Positions 10,370-17,412 of a stretch of 64,000 nt of DNA are shown piece after piece (position 1 is the first letter of the stretch; each line of letters opens with the position of its first letter). Made by a program: the position numbers and the translations under genes. The DNA is from DATBLE01 sp963775695. GTDB taxonomy: Bacteria > Actinomycetota > Thermoleophilia > Gaiellales > Gaiellaceae. Location: assembly GCA_963775695.1 (NCBI GenBank), contig CAVZJU010000007.1:401381-465380 (forward strand), read 5' to 3'. The notes beneath the pieces are model-generated. The model was given only the letters and a program-made list of their open reading frames with translations, was not told where the DNA came from and ran no database searches.

Positions 10370-10463
10370 GAAATTCTTTCAGAAAGAGACCCTCTCTGAC
10401 GGTGACGGAGGTGGGCGTCGGATCCGGGGCCGACGGACCTGTCGCAGCCGAGCTCGGGGTTGG

Positions 10464-11783
10464 TTAGCCGTTGCACACGGCAAAGAGATGCCTGGCGCCT
10501 TCGATTCCCTTGAGTTCGTGCAGGCCGCGCTCCTCGAATCGCAGTCCCGAGCCTGCGACGATGTCGCGCACGGTCTCTGAGACGAGGAGCTCGCCGCCAG
10601 CGGCCTTCGCCATCACCCGCGCCGCGACGTGGACGGCGATGCCGCGGAGGGCTCCATCGCGCTCCTGTACCTCACCAATATGAACGCCGCCCCGAACGCG
10701 GACACCCAGCTGCTGCGCCTGCTCGTGGAGGCGGCGGCCTGCCCGAATCGCGCTCACCGGCCCCTCGAAGGACGCCATCAGGCCGTCGCCCGTCTGATCG
10801 ATCAGCGTGCCGCCGAAGGCGGCGACGGCGTGTCCGCCGAGACGGCCGTACTCAGCAAGCAAGTCCGCCCAGCGCTCGTCCCCGAGCCGGCGGGCGAGCG
10901 GCGTCGAACCCTCGATGTCGCACTGTAGGATCGCCCGCACCCTGCCTGGCTCGCGCACGGCCGGCCGGACGCCGGTCACGAACGCCTCGATCTCTGCGCC
11001 GAGCTCGTCGATGTCGCCGAGCCAGATGAGGTGCTGGCCGCCCGAGAGCTCGACGAAGCGGGCCCCAGGGATGCGCTCGGCCATGTACCGAGCCGCCTCG
11101 GGCGGCCCGACCTCGTCCCCCGCCCTGCTCACCACGAGCGTTGGTACGCGGATCGAGCCGAGCAACGAACGGACGTCGATCTGATGGTTGGCAACGATCA
11201 GGGCGGCAGCCGCTGCCGGGCTTGCTCCCGCTTGCTGGTAGACGGCCCAGCGCTGCATGAAGCGTTGATCTGCCTGCGCCCCAATACCCGGCGCGCGCTC
11301 AGGGTCGCCCCACGTCTCCTCGATTGCGGCCGTGATCGCATCCGCGTCCACCCGCTCGCCCCAGGGGTAATCGTCCTTGGGCGCAAAGCACGCCTGCGTT
11401 CCGTAGAGCACGAGGCTCTGCACCCGCTCTGGATGGGCGACGGCAAGCAGCACCGCGAGCGGCCCACCCTCGCTCCAGCCCATCACGTGCGTCCGCTCCA
11501 ACCCGAGTGCATCCATCACCGCGCGTGCGTCCTCCATCCGCACCTCCAGCGTCGGCACCCCCGGCGGCCGATCAGAGAGTCCTGTACCCCGCTTGTCGAA
11601 GCGAACCAGGCGAGCGAAGGAGGTCATCCGCTCGCACCAGCGCACCCAGGAGGGCTCCTCCCAGTCAAGTGCAAGATGGGAGATCCACCCGGGGATCATC
11701 AGGAGGTCGTGCGGTCCCTGGCCGACGACCTGGTAAGCGACGCTGACATCCCCGTTGCGTACGTACCGAACCGGAGGCGGCAT
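10464..11783 (-). CDS. alpha/beta hydrolase fused to class III adenylate/guanylate cyclase
   Basis: A 439-residue two-domain protein. Residues 1 to about 265 are an alpha/beta hydrolase with nucleophile elbow 'GWSEGG' and a late His in 'LSGGQHLIWLGD'. Residues about 280-438 are a class III nucleotide cyclase: 'CDIEGSTPLARRLGD' and 'DQTGDGLMASFEG' supply the two metal-binding Asp residues, and 'GVHIGEVQ' and 'GIAVHVAARVMAKA' follow. This fusion is known from mycobacteria and other actinobacteria, where hydrolase ligand sensing is thought to control cNMP synthesis. No signal peptide is visible. The start chosen (ATG at 11783) gives the whole hydrolase fold; the frame continues upstream without homology. 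Confidence 0.85.
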   Translation of the reverse strand: MPPPVRYVRNGDVSVAYQVVGQGPHDLLMIPGWISHLALDWEEPSWVRWCERMTSFARLVRFDKRGTGLSDRPPGVPTLEVRMEDARAVMDALGLERTHVMGWSEGGPLAVLLAVAHPERVQSLVLYGTQACFAPKDDYPWGERVDADAITAAIEETWGDPERAPGIGAQADQRFMQRWAVYQQAGASPAAAAALIVANHQIDVRSLLGSIRVPTLVVSRAGDEVGPPEAARYMAERIPGARFVELSGGQHLIWLGDIDELGAEIEAFVTGVRPAVREPGRVRAILQCDIEGSTPLARRLGDERWADLLAEYGRLGGHAVAAFGGTLIDQTGDGLMASFEGPVSAIRAGRRLHEQAQQLGVRVRGGVHIGEVQERDGALRGIAVHVAARVMAKAAGGELLVSETVRDIVAGSGLRFEERGLHELKGIEGARHLFAVCNG

Positions 11784-11857
11784 CACCGCAAGGATAGGCC
11801 GGATCCTGCGAAGGGTTGCTGCCGGACTCGCTTCGGAACCCGCGCTCGTCTGAAGAC

Positions 11858-11882
11858 GACGGCCCGCCTGAGGCGGGCCGTC
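11858..11882 (-). terminator. 11-bp hairpin downstream of the tRNA
   Basis: GACGGCCCGCC and GGCGGGCCGTC pair perfectly around a 3-base loop, about 64 bases past the 3' end of the minus-strand tRNA, with TTC following in that direction. A smaller 6-bp hairpin lies at 11891-11905. This probably terminates the tRNA transcript. Confidence 0.6.
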
Positions 11883-11944
11883 CAGGTGAAGCGGGCAGTG
11901 CCCGCAAGCGGCTGAGACCCGAGGAGATGATAGCCAGGGTCGCT

Positions 11945-12030
11945 CGGAGGGCGGCCGGAGTCGAACCGGATCCGGCTGAGCCGGACAGGCGGGTCTCAGC
12001 CGCCTGCTCCACCGCGGAGCTTCACCCTCC
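11945..12030 (-). tRNA. class II tRNA, anticodon GAG (Leu by codon), selenocysteine-tRNA-like body
   Basis: An 85-base cloverleaf plus a G discriminator on the minus strand. The acceptor GGAGGGTG pairs with CGCCCTCC over 8 bp, one more than normal. The D stem GCTCC:GGAGC has 5 bp with a 5-base GCGGT loop, and the usual U8 and A14 are absent. The anticodon arm GGCGG-CTGAGAC-CCGCC (6 bp if A26-T44 is counted) has U33 and anticodon GAG, which reads CUC. The variable arm has a 6-bp stem (TCCGGC:GCCGGA). The T arm is CCGG-TTCGACT-CCGG. An 8-bp acceptor, long D stem and G73 are features of tRNA-Sec or tRNA-Ser rather than tRNA-Leu. No CCA is encoded. Confidence 0.75.
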
Positions 12031-12097
12031 GACCAAGAGGAACGTAAGCCGAGGTCGCAGCGGAAACGTGCCCGAGATGCGAAGAAAGCGGTTCGGA

Positions 12098-12913
12098 TCA
12101 GCTCGACGCCAGCGGGCCCGACCCACGGGGAAATCGTCGGGTCGCGGTCAGGCCCCAGTCGCCGCTCCGCCAGATATAGGTGTGCACGCGCAGCTCGTTC
12201 GGCTCGGCCTCGTAGACGAGCAGGCCGCGGGCCTCCCCGCGCCGGTGCGGCCTTGGCTGGCCCAGCCCAGGCGCCGTCGCGACGACCGCGCCGCGCTGAT
12301 GCTCCGACCAGACCTCGAACTCGTGCCGCTCGGCGACCGCGCCCTGGTGGGTGTGCCCCGAGACCACGAGCTCCGCGCCCGCATCGACGAGCGCCCCGAG
12401 CACGTGGTTCCGCCGGGCGACCGGCCGCTTGCGCGTCCGCCACGGCGCTCCTCCGAGCTGGTGGTGCAGCGCGACCATGCGCAGGGCGCCGGGGGGTGTG
12501 GCGGCGAGCTGCGACACCGCCCACTCGAGCTGGCCGTCGCGGACGGCGCCGGACTGGTGGCGCCACGGCCGCACGGAGTTGATGCCGACGAGGCAGACGC
12601 TGTCGGAGACGTGCACCGGGCGGGTCGTCTCCCAGAGCCGCTCGAACTCCGCCCACGGCCGCGTGAACCGCGCCGGGAATGCGTACGGGATGTCGTGATT
12701 GCCCGGAACGGCAACGACGGGAGCGCCCAGGTCACGGAGGAACGCGGCTGCCCGTTCGTGCTGGTCGCGGCGTCCGCGGTGGGTGAGATCGCCGCTGGCG
12801 ACGATCAGCTCGGGCCGCAGTCGCTCGACCAGCACTGCAAGCGATGCTCTCGCGTCCCGGCTCTCGTGGGCGCCGACATGCAGGTCGGAGACGTGGAGAA
12901 TTCTCGCTGGCAC
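12098..12913 (-). CDS. metallophosphoesterase
   Basis: A 271-residue calcineurin-like phosphoesterase with the complete metal-ligand series in order: 'DLHVGAH' (about residues 10-16), 'SGDLTHRG' (about 41-48), 'PGNHDIPY' (about 70-77), 'HHQLGG' (about 150) and 'SGHTHQG' (about 184). This pattern suits the 3',5'-cyclic nucleotide phosphodiesterase (CpdA-like) and related DNA-repair phosphatase group. A cNMP role is tempting because a nucleotide cyclase lies just beyond the tRNA, but that is inference. The gene is divergent from a small membrane protein; their start codons are 28 bases apart. Confidence 0.85.
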   Translation of the reverse strand: MPARILHVSDLHVGAHESRDARASLAVLVERLRPELIVASGDLTHRGRRDQHERAAAFLRDLGAPVVAVPGNHDIPYAFPARFTRPWAEFERLWETTRPVHVSDSVCLVGINSVRPWRHQSGAVRDGQLEWAVSQLAATPPGALRMVALHHQLGGAPWRTRKRPVARRNHVLGALVDAGAELVVSGHTHQGAVAERHEFEVWSEHQRGAVVATAPGLGQPRPHRRGEARGLLVYEAEPNELRVHTYIWRSGDWGLTATRRFPRGSGPLASS

Positions 12914-12941
12914 GGCCGAACCACCCTATAAACTCATCGTA

Positions 12942-13181
12942 GTGATGGATGAGCCGGCCGAGATCGTCGAGGATCTCTACCTGGGCCTGCGGGCCGGAGG
13001 CGCGCTCCGAAAGCAGCGTCGCGGTGAGCCGCTGACGGCCGACGAGGAAGAGGCGCTCGGTCGTTGGCGCCAGATGTCGAGCTGGCGCAAGGCGGTGGCG
13101 ATCGGTGCCTTCGCGGTCGGCACCTTCGGGCTCGGCTTCACCGTCGGCGGCCTCGTGTTCGGCCGCTGGCGAAGGGCCTGA
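12942..13181 (+). CDS. small single-span membrane protein, unknown
   Basis: A 79-residue protein. Its N-terminal half is charged and helical ('EIVEDLYLGLRAGGALRKQR', then 'EEEALGRWRQMSSW') and one membrane segment follows at about residues 52-72 ('AIGAFAVGTFGLGFTVGGLV'). A TATAAA box at 12927-12932 is 9 bases before GTG 12942, the same leaderless spacing seen elsewhere in the window, so GTG 12942 is preferred to ATG 12945. No family is recognised. It stands alone between a divergent phosphoesterase and a convergent AI-2E transporter. Confidence 0.6.
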   Translation: MMDEPAEIVEDLYLGLRAGGALRKQRRGEPLTADEEEALGRWRQMSSWRKAVAIGAFAVGTFGLGFTVGGLVFGRWRRA

Positions 13182-13207
13182 AGAGATCCAGCCCTTCCGC
13201 CGCCGAA

Positions 13208-13224
13208 GCCCGGCTTCGCCGGGC
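13208..13224 (+). terminator. 7-bp GC hairpin
   Basis: GCCCGGC and GCCGGGC pair around a TTC loop, 26 bases after the stop of the 79-residue membrane protein. No U-tract follows. The rest of the gap to 13352 holds the repeat described next and nothing else recognised. Confidence 0.4.
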
Positions 13225-13305
13225 GTGAGGCACGCCACTGAGAGGCACCATCTGCAGTGTCATCGGCCACAGCCGGCCTCGCTTCGGCTGGAGCGGCGTT
13301 GCGGC

Positions 13306-13347
13306 GCGCGAGGAGGGGTCCACGGGGGAACCAGGGGTTTCCCCGTG
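13306..13347 (-). repeat. stop-codon-adjacent hairpin repeat, copy 1
   Basis: Read on the minus strand this is CACGGGGAAACC, a short loop, GGTTCCCCCGTG, then a tail GGACCCCTCCTCGCGCG. It begins 5 bases after the stop of the AI-2E gene on the same strand. Two more copies, with the same orientation relative to the gene before them, lie at 31018 and 41352. It probably acts as a terminator, but the conserved tail suggests a dispersed repeat. Confidence 0.65.
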
Positions 13348-13352
13348 AGGCG

Positions 13353-14417
13353 TCAGCCGGTCTCTGCGTCCCGTTCCGGGAAGATCAAGGCAGGCACCTT
13401 CTCCTTCGCCGGATCCTTGTCGAACAACGTCACGTCGACGAGGGTTGCGAGCACTGCGGCGAGCGGCGTCGACAGGAGCACGTAGAAGCCGCCGAAGAGC
13501 AGCCCGACGCTGGTCACGGTGATCAGGATGATCAGGGGCGGAACGCCGGTGACGTGCCCGAGGACTTTCGGCCCGATCACGTAGTCCTGGAGCAGCCGCA
13601 GGCCGTAGACGGCGCCGGCAGCCGCCGCCGCGGTCTGCCACGAGACGGTCAGCCCCGCGCCGATCGCGACGAGGCCGGCGGCGAGCGGGCCGATCACCGG
13701 CACGAGCTCGACGATGCCTGCGAACACGCCGATCAGCAGCCAGAACGGGACGCCGATCAGCCAGAAGGCGAGTGAGAGCACGGTGCCGACGAACGCGACC
13801 ATGAGCAGCGATCCACGCACGTAGCCGCCGAGCTTCGCCTCGATCAGATCCCAGGTCTGGACGATCGACTTCCGCTTGCGCGGCCCGGCGATGCCGGCGA
13901 GCGCCTCCTGCGCTCGGTCCTTGTCGAAGATCCAGTACGCCGCGATCGTGAAGGTGAAGAAAATGCCGACGAGCACCTCGAGAGCGGTCCGGCCGTAGGT
14001 GACGGCGGGATGGATCAGGTCGGTGCCGTTCGGGAGGCGCTCGAGCCTATGCTGGATGCCGATCAGGATCTCGTGCTTGATCCCGTGCGAGTGACGGGCG
14101 GCCTCGGCAACATCCGCCTTCGAGGTGGGCAGCGTGCCGATCGCCTTCTCGGTCTGGTCGAGTGCGCGCGGGACGATCAACCAGAGCAGGAGCCCGATCG
14201 CGCAGGCGAACCCGACGTAGTGGATCGCCACGCCGAGCGCGCGTGGGACGTGGCGTGCGTTCAGCCAGTCGACGCCGGGGCGCATCGCCGACGCGATGAT
14301 CACCGCGAGCAGGAGCAGGGCAACCAGGACCTTCAGGTGCCAGATCGCAAGCGCACCCGCGACCACGCCGACGGCGACCAGGGTCGCGACGAAGGACTTG
14401 CGGGCAACGTCGCTCAT
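13353..14417 (-). CDS. AI-2E family transporter
   Basis: A 354-residue polytopic membrane protein of the AI-2E/PerM (PF01594) family. About eight hydrophobic segments are visible, and the family block 'GIVELVPVIGPLAAGLVAIG' with 'IGPKVLGHVTGVPPLIILI' lies in the C-terminal half. Members export small molecules or act as Na+/H+ antiporters; the substrate cannot be told here. ATG at 14417 is chosen because 'MSDVARKSFVATLVAVGVVA' is a typical start; an upstream frame extension to 14489 has no family character. The gene is divergent from uvrA, 89 bases apart. Confidence 0.85.
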   Translation of the reverse strand: MSDVARKSFVATLVAVGVVAGALAIWHLKVLVALLLLAVIIASAMRPGVDWLNARHVPRALGVAIHYVGFACAIGLLLWLIVPRALDQTEKAIGTLPTSKADVAEAARHSHGIKHEILIGIQHRLERLPNGTDLIHPAVTYGRTALEVLVGIFFTFTIAAYWIFDKDRAQEALAGIAGPRKRKSIVQTWDLIEAKLGGYVRGSLLMVAFVGTVLSLAFWLIGVPFWLLIGVFAGIVELVPVIGPLAAGLVAIGAGLTVSWQTAAAAAGAVYGLRLLQDYVIGPKVLGHVTGVPPLIILITVTSVGLLFGGFYVLLSTPLAAVLATLVDVTLFDKDPAKEKVPALIFPERDAETG

Positions 14418-14472
14418 CACCTCTGGTTGTCTCCACCGTGGCGCTTGCCCAAACGGATTGCGGCCTCCTTTC

Positions 14473-14486
14473 CGAACACCTGTTCG
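14473..14486 (+). promoter_or_regulatory. LexA-type SOS box before uvrA
   Basis: CGAACACCTGTTCG matches the actinobacterial/Gram-positive LexA core GAAC-N4-GTTC exactly. It lies 5 bases upstream of a TAGAAT -10 box (14492-14497), which in turn is 9 bases before the uvrA ATG. Repression of uvrA by LexA until DNA damage is the expected consequence. Confidence 0.75.
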
Positions 14487-14506
14487 CACGGTAGAATGGT
14501 CGCTCT

Positions 14507-17347
14507 ATGGCTGCGGACGAGCTCGTCGTTCACGGCGCGCGGGAGCACAACCTCAAGGACATCACCGTCCGGCTGCCCCGGAACGCGCTGATCTGCATCA
14601 CCGGCCTGTCCGGGTCGGGCAAGTCCAGCCTGGCCTTCGACACGATCTACGCGGAGGGCCAGCGCCGCTACGTCGAGTCGCTGTCCGCCTACGCGCGGCA
14701 GTTCCTCCAGATGATGGAGAAGCCCGACGTCGACTCGATCGACGGGCTCTCACCGGCGATCTCGATCGACCAGAAGACGACCTCACGGAACCCGCGCTCG
14801 ACGGTCGGCACGGTGACGGAGATCTACGACTACCTGCGCCTGCTCTTCGCACGCGTCGGCCGTCCGCACTGCCCGATCTGCGGGCGTCCGATCGCCGGCC
14901 AGTCGATCGAGGCGATCGTCGACCAGGTGCTCCGGCTGGCGGAGGGGACGAAGTTCACCGTGAACGCACCGGTCGTCCGCGACCGCAAGGGCGAGCACCG
15001 GGACGTCTTCGACCACCTGCGTGCCGAGGGCTTCACACGGGTGAAGGTCGACGGGGAGCAGCGGTTGCTCGACGAGGAGATCGAGCTCGACAAGAAGTTC
15101 AAGCACACGATCGAAGTGGTCGTCGACCGGCTGGTGATGAAGGAGGACCTGCGCACGCGGCTGGCGCAGTCGATCGAGACCGCGGTCGCGCTCGCCGAGG
15201 GGCTGGTGGTGATCGACGTCGTGGACGGAGAGGAGCTGACCTTTTCGGAGCGCTTCGCCTGTCCCGAGCACGGCGTCTCGCTGCCCGAGCTCCAGCCGCG
15301 GATCTTCTCGTTCAACTCGCCGCACGGAGCCTGCCCGCGGTGCACCGGCCTGGGCGCGCAGCAGGAGATCGACCCCGACCTGCTCGTCCCCGACCCGTCG
15401 CTGTCGATCGCCGAAGGCGCGCTGGTGCCGTGGTCGGTCGGCAATTCCAGCTACTACGAGTCGGTGATCCAGGCGATCGCCGAGCGCTGGGAGATCGACC
15501 TGGACAAGCCCTGGCAGGAGCTCTCCACGGCCCAGCAGGACCTGTTCCTGTACGGCACCAAGGGCGAGCGCATCTACGTCCAGTACCGCAACCGGATGGG
15601 CCGCAAGCGCTCGTACATGCTCAACTTCGAGGGGATCGTCCCCAGCCTCGAGCGGCGCTACCGCGAGACCGACTCCTCCCAGCAGCGCGAGCGGATCGAG
15701 GAGTACATGTCGTTCCGGCCGTGTCCGGCGTGCGGCGGCGCGCGGCTGAAACCCGAGGTGCTGGCGGTCACTGTCGGCGGCCTCAACATCCACGAGTTCA
15801 CGAAGATGTCGGTGACGCGCTCGCTCGCGTTCCTCGGCGGGCTGGAGCTGACCGAGGTCGAGCAGCTGATCGGCGCGCGGATCGTGAAGGAGATTCGCGA
15901 GCGGCTGACGTTCCTCGACGACGTCGGCGTCGGGTACCTGAACCTCGACCGCGCGTCCGCCACGCTCTCGGGCGGCGAAGCGCAACGGCTTCGCCTGGCC
16001 ACCCAGATCGGCTCGCAGCTCGTGGGCGTCCTCTACATCCTCGACGAGCCGTCGATCGGCCTCCACCAGCGCGACAACGGCAAGCTGATCGGCACGCTCG
16101 AGCGGCTCCGCGACCTCGGCAACACCGTGGTCGTGGTCGAGCACGACGAGCAGATGATGCGCTCGGCCGACTGGCTTGTCGACATGGGCCCGGGGGCGGG
16201 CGAGCACGGTGGCCACGTCGTCGCCGAGGGCACGGCGGCGAAGGTGCAGCGGTCGCGCGGCTCGATCACGGGGCAGTTCCTCTCGGGGGCGCGGGCGATC
16301 GCGGTGCCGGGGCGGCGCCCGGACGATCTCGGATCGTTCGCCGTCCGCGGCGCGTCGCAGCACAACCTGAAGGGCATCGACGTCGAGTTCCCGGTCGGGA
16401 AGCTCGTCTGCGTCACGGGCGTGTCCGGCTCGGGCAAGTCGACGCTGGTCAACGAGATCGTCTACAAGGCCTGCGCGAACCGGCTGCACAAGATGCGGAC
16501 GAAGCCGGGCGACCACGAGTCGGTCGAGGGGATCGACGCCTTCGACAAGGTGATCGACATCGACCAGTCGCCGATCGGCCGGACGCCGCGCTCGAACCCG
16601 GCGACGTACACCGACCTGTTCACGCCGATCCGAGAGCTCTACTCGCTGACGCCGGAGTCGAAGGTGCGCGGGTACAAGCCGGGACGGTTCTCGTTCAACG
16701 TCCGCGGCGGCCGCTGCGAGACCTGCAAGGGCGACGGGCAGATCAAGATCGAGATGCACTTCCTGCCCGACGTCTATGTGCCCTGCGAGACCTGCAAGGG
16801 CGCGCGCTACAACCGCGAGACGCTCGAGGTGCGGTTCAAGGGCAAGAACATTTCCGAGGTCCTGGACATGTCCGTCGAGGAGGCGTTGTCCTTCTTCGCC
16901 AAGATTCCGAAGATCCGGCGGAAGCTGCAGACGCTCCACGACGTGGGGCTCGACTACATCAAGCTCGGCCAGCCGGCGACGACGCTGTCGGGCGGCGAGG
17001 CTCAGCGCGTCAAGCTCGCGAAAGAGCTGTCGAAGGTCGCGACCGGCAAGACGCTCTACATACTCGACGAGCCCACCACGGGCCTCCACTTCGCCGACAT
17101 CGAAAAGCTCCTGGAGGTGCTCCAGCGGCTCGTCGACGCGGGGAACACGGTGCTGGTGATCGAGCACAACCTCGACGTGATCAAGCAGGCGGACTGGATC
17201 GTCGACCTCGGCCCCGAGGGCGGCGAGGCCGGCGGCGAGGTGATCGTGACCGGCACGCCCGAGCAGGTCGCCGAGACAGAAGGCTCCTACACGGGGCAGT
17301 TCCTGCGCGAGCTCTTGCCGGTCAAGGCCGCCGTCGCCGCCGCCTGA
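14507..17347 (+). CDS. uvrA: excinuclease ABC subunit A
   Basis: UvrA is the damage-sensing ATPase of nucleotide excision repair. At 946 residues it is normal length. It has two ABC modules: Walker A 'GLSGSGKSSLAFD' (about residue 31) with signature 'LSGGEAQRLRLA' (about 487), and 'GVSGSGKSTLVNE' (about 640) with 'LSGGEAQRVKLAKEL' (about 825). Zinc-finger cysteines are seen at 'CPICG' (about 122), in the 'CPACGG' region and at 'CETCKGDG' (about 737). The transcript is probably leaderless (TAGAAT 9 bases upstream, no SD) and LexA-controlled. uvrB lies about 6 kb upstream, so the two are not co-transcribed. Confidence 0.97.
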   Translation: MAADELVVHGAREHNLKDITVRLPRNALICITGLSGSGKSSLAFDTIYAEGQRRYVESLSAYARQFLQMMEKPDVDSIDGLSPAISIDQKTTSRNPRSTVGTVTEIYDYLRLLFARVGRPHCPICGRPIAGQSIEAIVDQVLRLAEGTKFTVNAPVVRDRKGEHRDVFDHLRAEGFTRVKVDGEQRLLDEEIELDKKFKHTIEVVVDRLVMKEDLRTRLAQSIETAVALAEGLVVIDVVDGEELTFSERFACPEHGVSLPELQPRIFSFNSPHGACPRCTGLGAQQEIDPDLLVPDPSLSIAEGALVPWSVGNSSYYESVIQAIAERWEIDLDKPWQELSTAQQDLFLYGTKGERIYVQYRNRMGRKRSYMLNFEGIVPSLERRYRETDSSQQRERIEEYMSFRPCPACGGARLKPEVLAVTVGGLNIHEFTKMSVTRSLAFLGGLELTEVEQLIGARIVKEIRERLTFLDDVGVGYLNLDRASATLSGGEAQRLRLATQIGSQLVGVLYILDEPSIGLHQRDNGKLIGTLERLRDLGNTVVVVEHDEQMMRSADWLVDMGPGAGEHGGHVVAEGTAAKVQRSRGSITGQFLSGARAIAVPGRRPDDLGSFAVRGASQHNLKGIDVEFPVGKLVCVTGVSGSGKSTLVNEIVYKACANRLHKMRTKPGDHESVEGIDAFDKVIDIDQSPIGRTPRSNPATYTDLFTPIRELYSLTPESKVRGYKPGRFSFNVRGGRCETCKGDGQIKIEMHFLPDVYVPCETCKGARYNRETLEVRFKGKNISEVLDMSVEEALSFFAKIPKIRRKLQTLHDVGLDYIKLGQPATTLSGGEAQRVKLAKELSKVATGKTLYILDEPTTGLHFADIEKLLEVLQRLVDAGNTVLVIEHNLDVIKQADWIVDLGPEGGEAGGEVIVTGTPEQVAETEGSYTGQFLRELLPVKAAVAAA

Positions 17348-17352
17348 GGCGT

Positions 17353-17380
17353 TTGACAAGGCGCGTGCGCCCTGAATACT
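17353..17380 (+). promoter_or_regulatory. promoter of the phospholipase D-like gene
   Basis: TTGACA at 17353-17358 and GAATAC at 17375-17380 are 16 bases apart, giving a leader of about 25 bases before ATG 17413. It starts 5 bases after the uvrA stop. Confidence 0.6.
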
Positions 17381-17412
17381 TCGTGCCGTGTTGCACGTGA
17401 GGACGACGCGCG

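Noticed and set aside
11945..12030. True selenocysteine tRNA (selC)
   Set aside because: The anticodon loop is CTGAGAC (GAG), not one with UCA, and no selA, selB, selD or selenoprotein is seen here.
14783..17359. 858-residue minus-strand open frame
   Set aside because: It is antisense to uvrA and has the low-complexity Leu/Asp/Val/Arg composition of a shadow frame.
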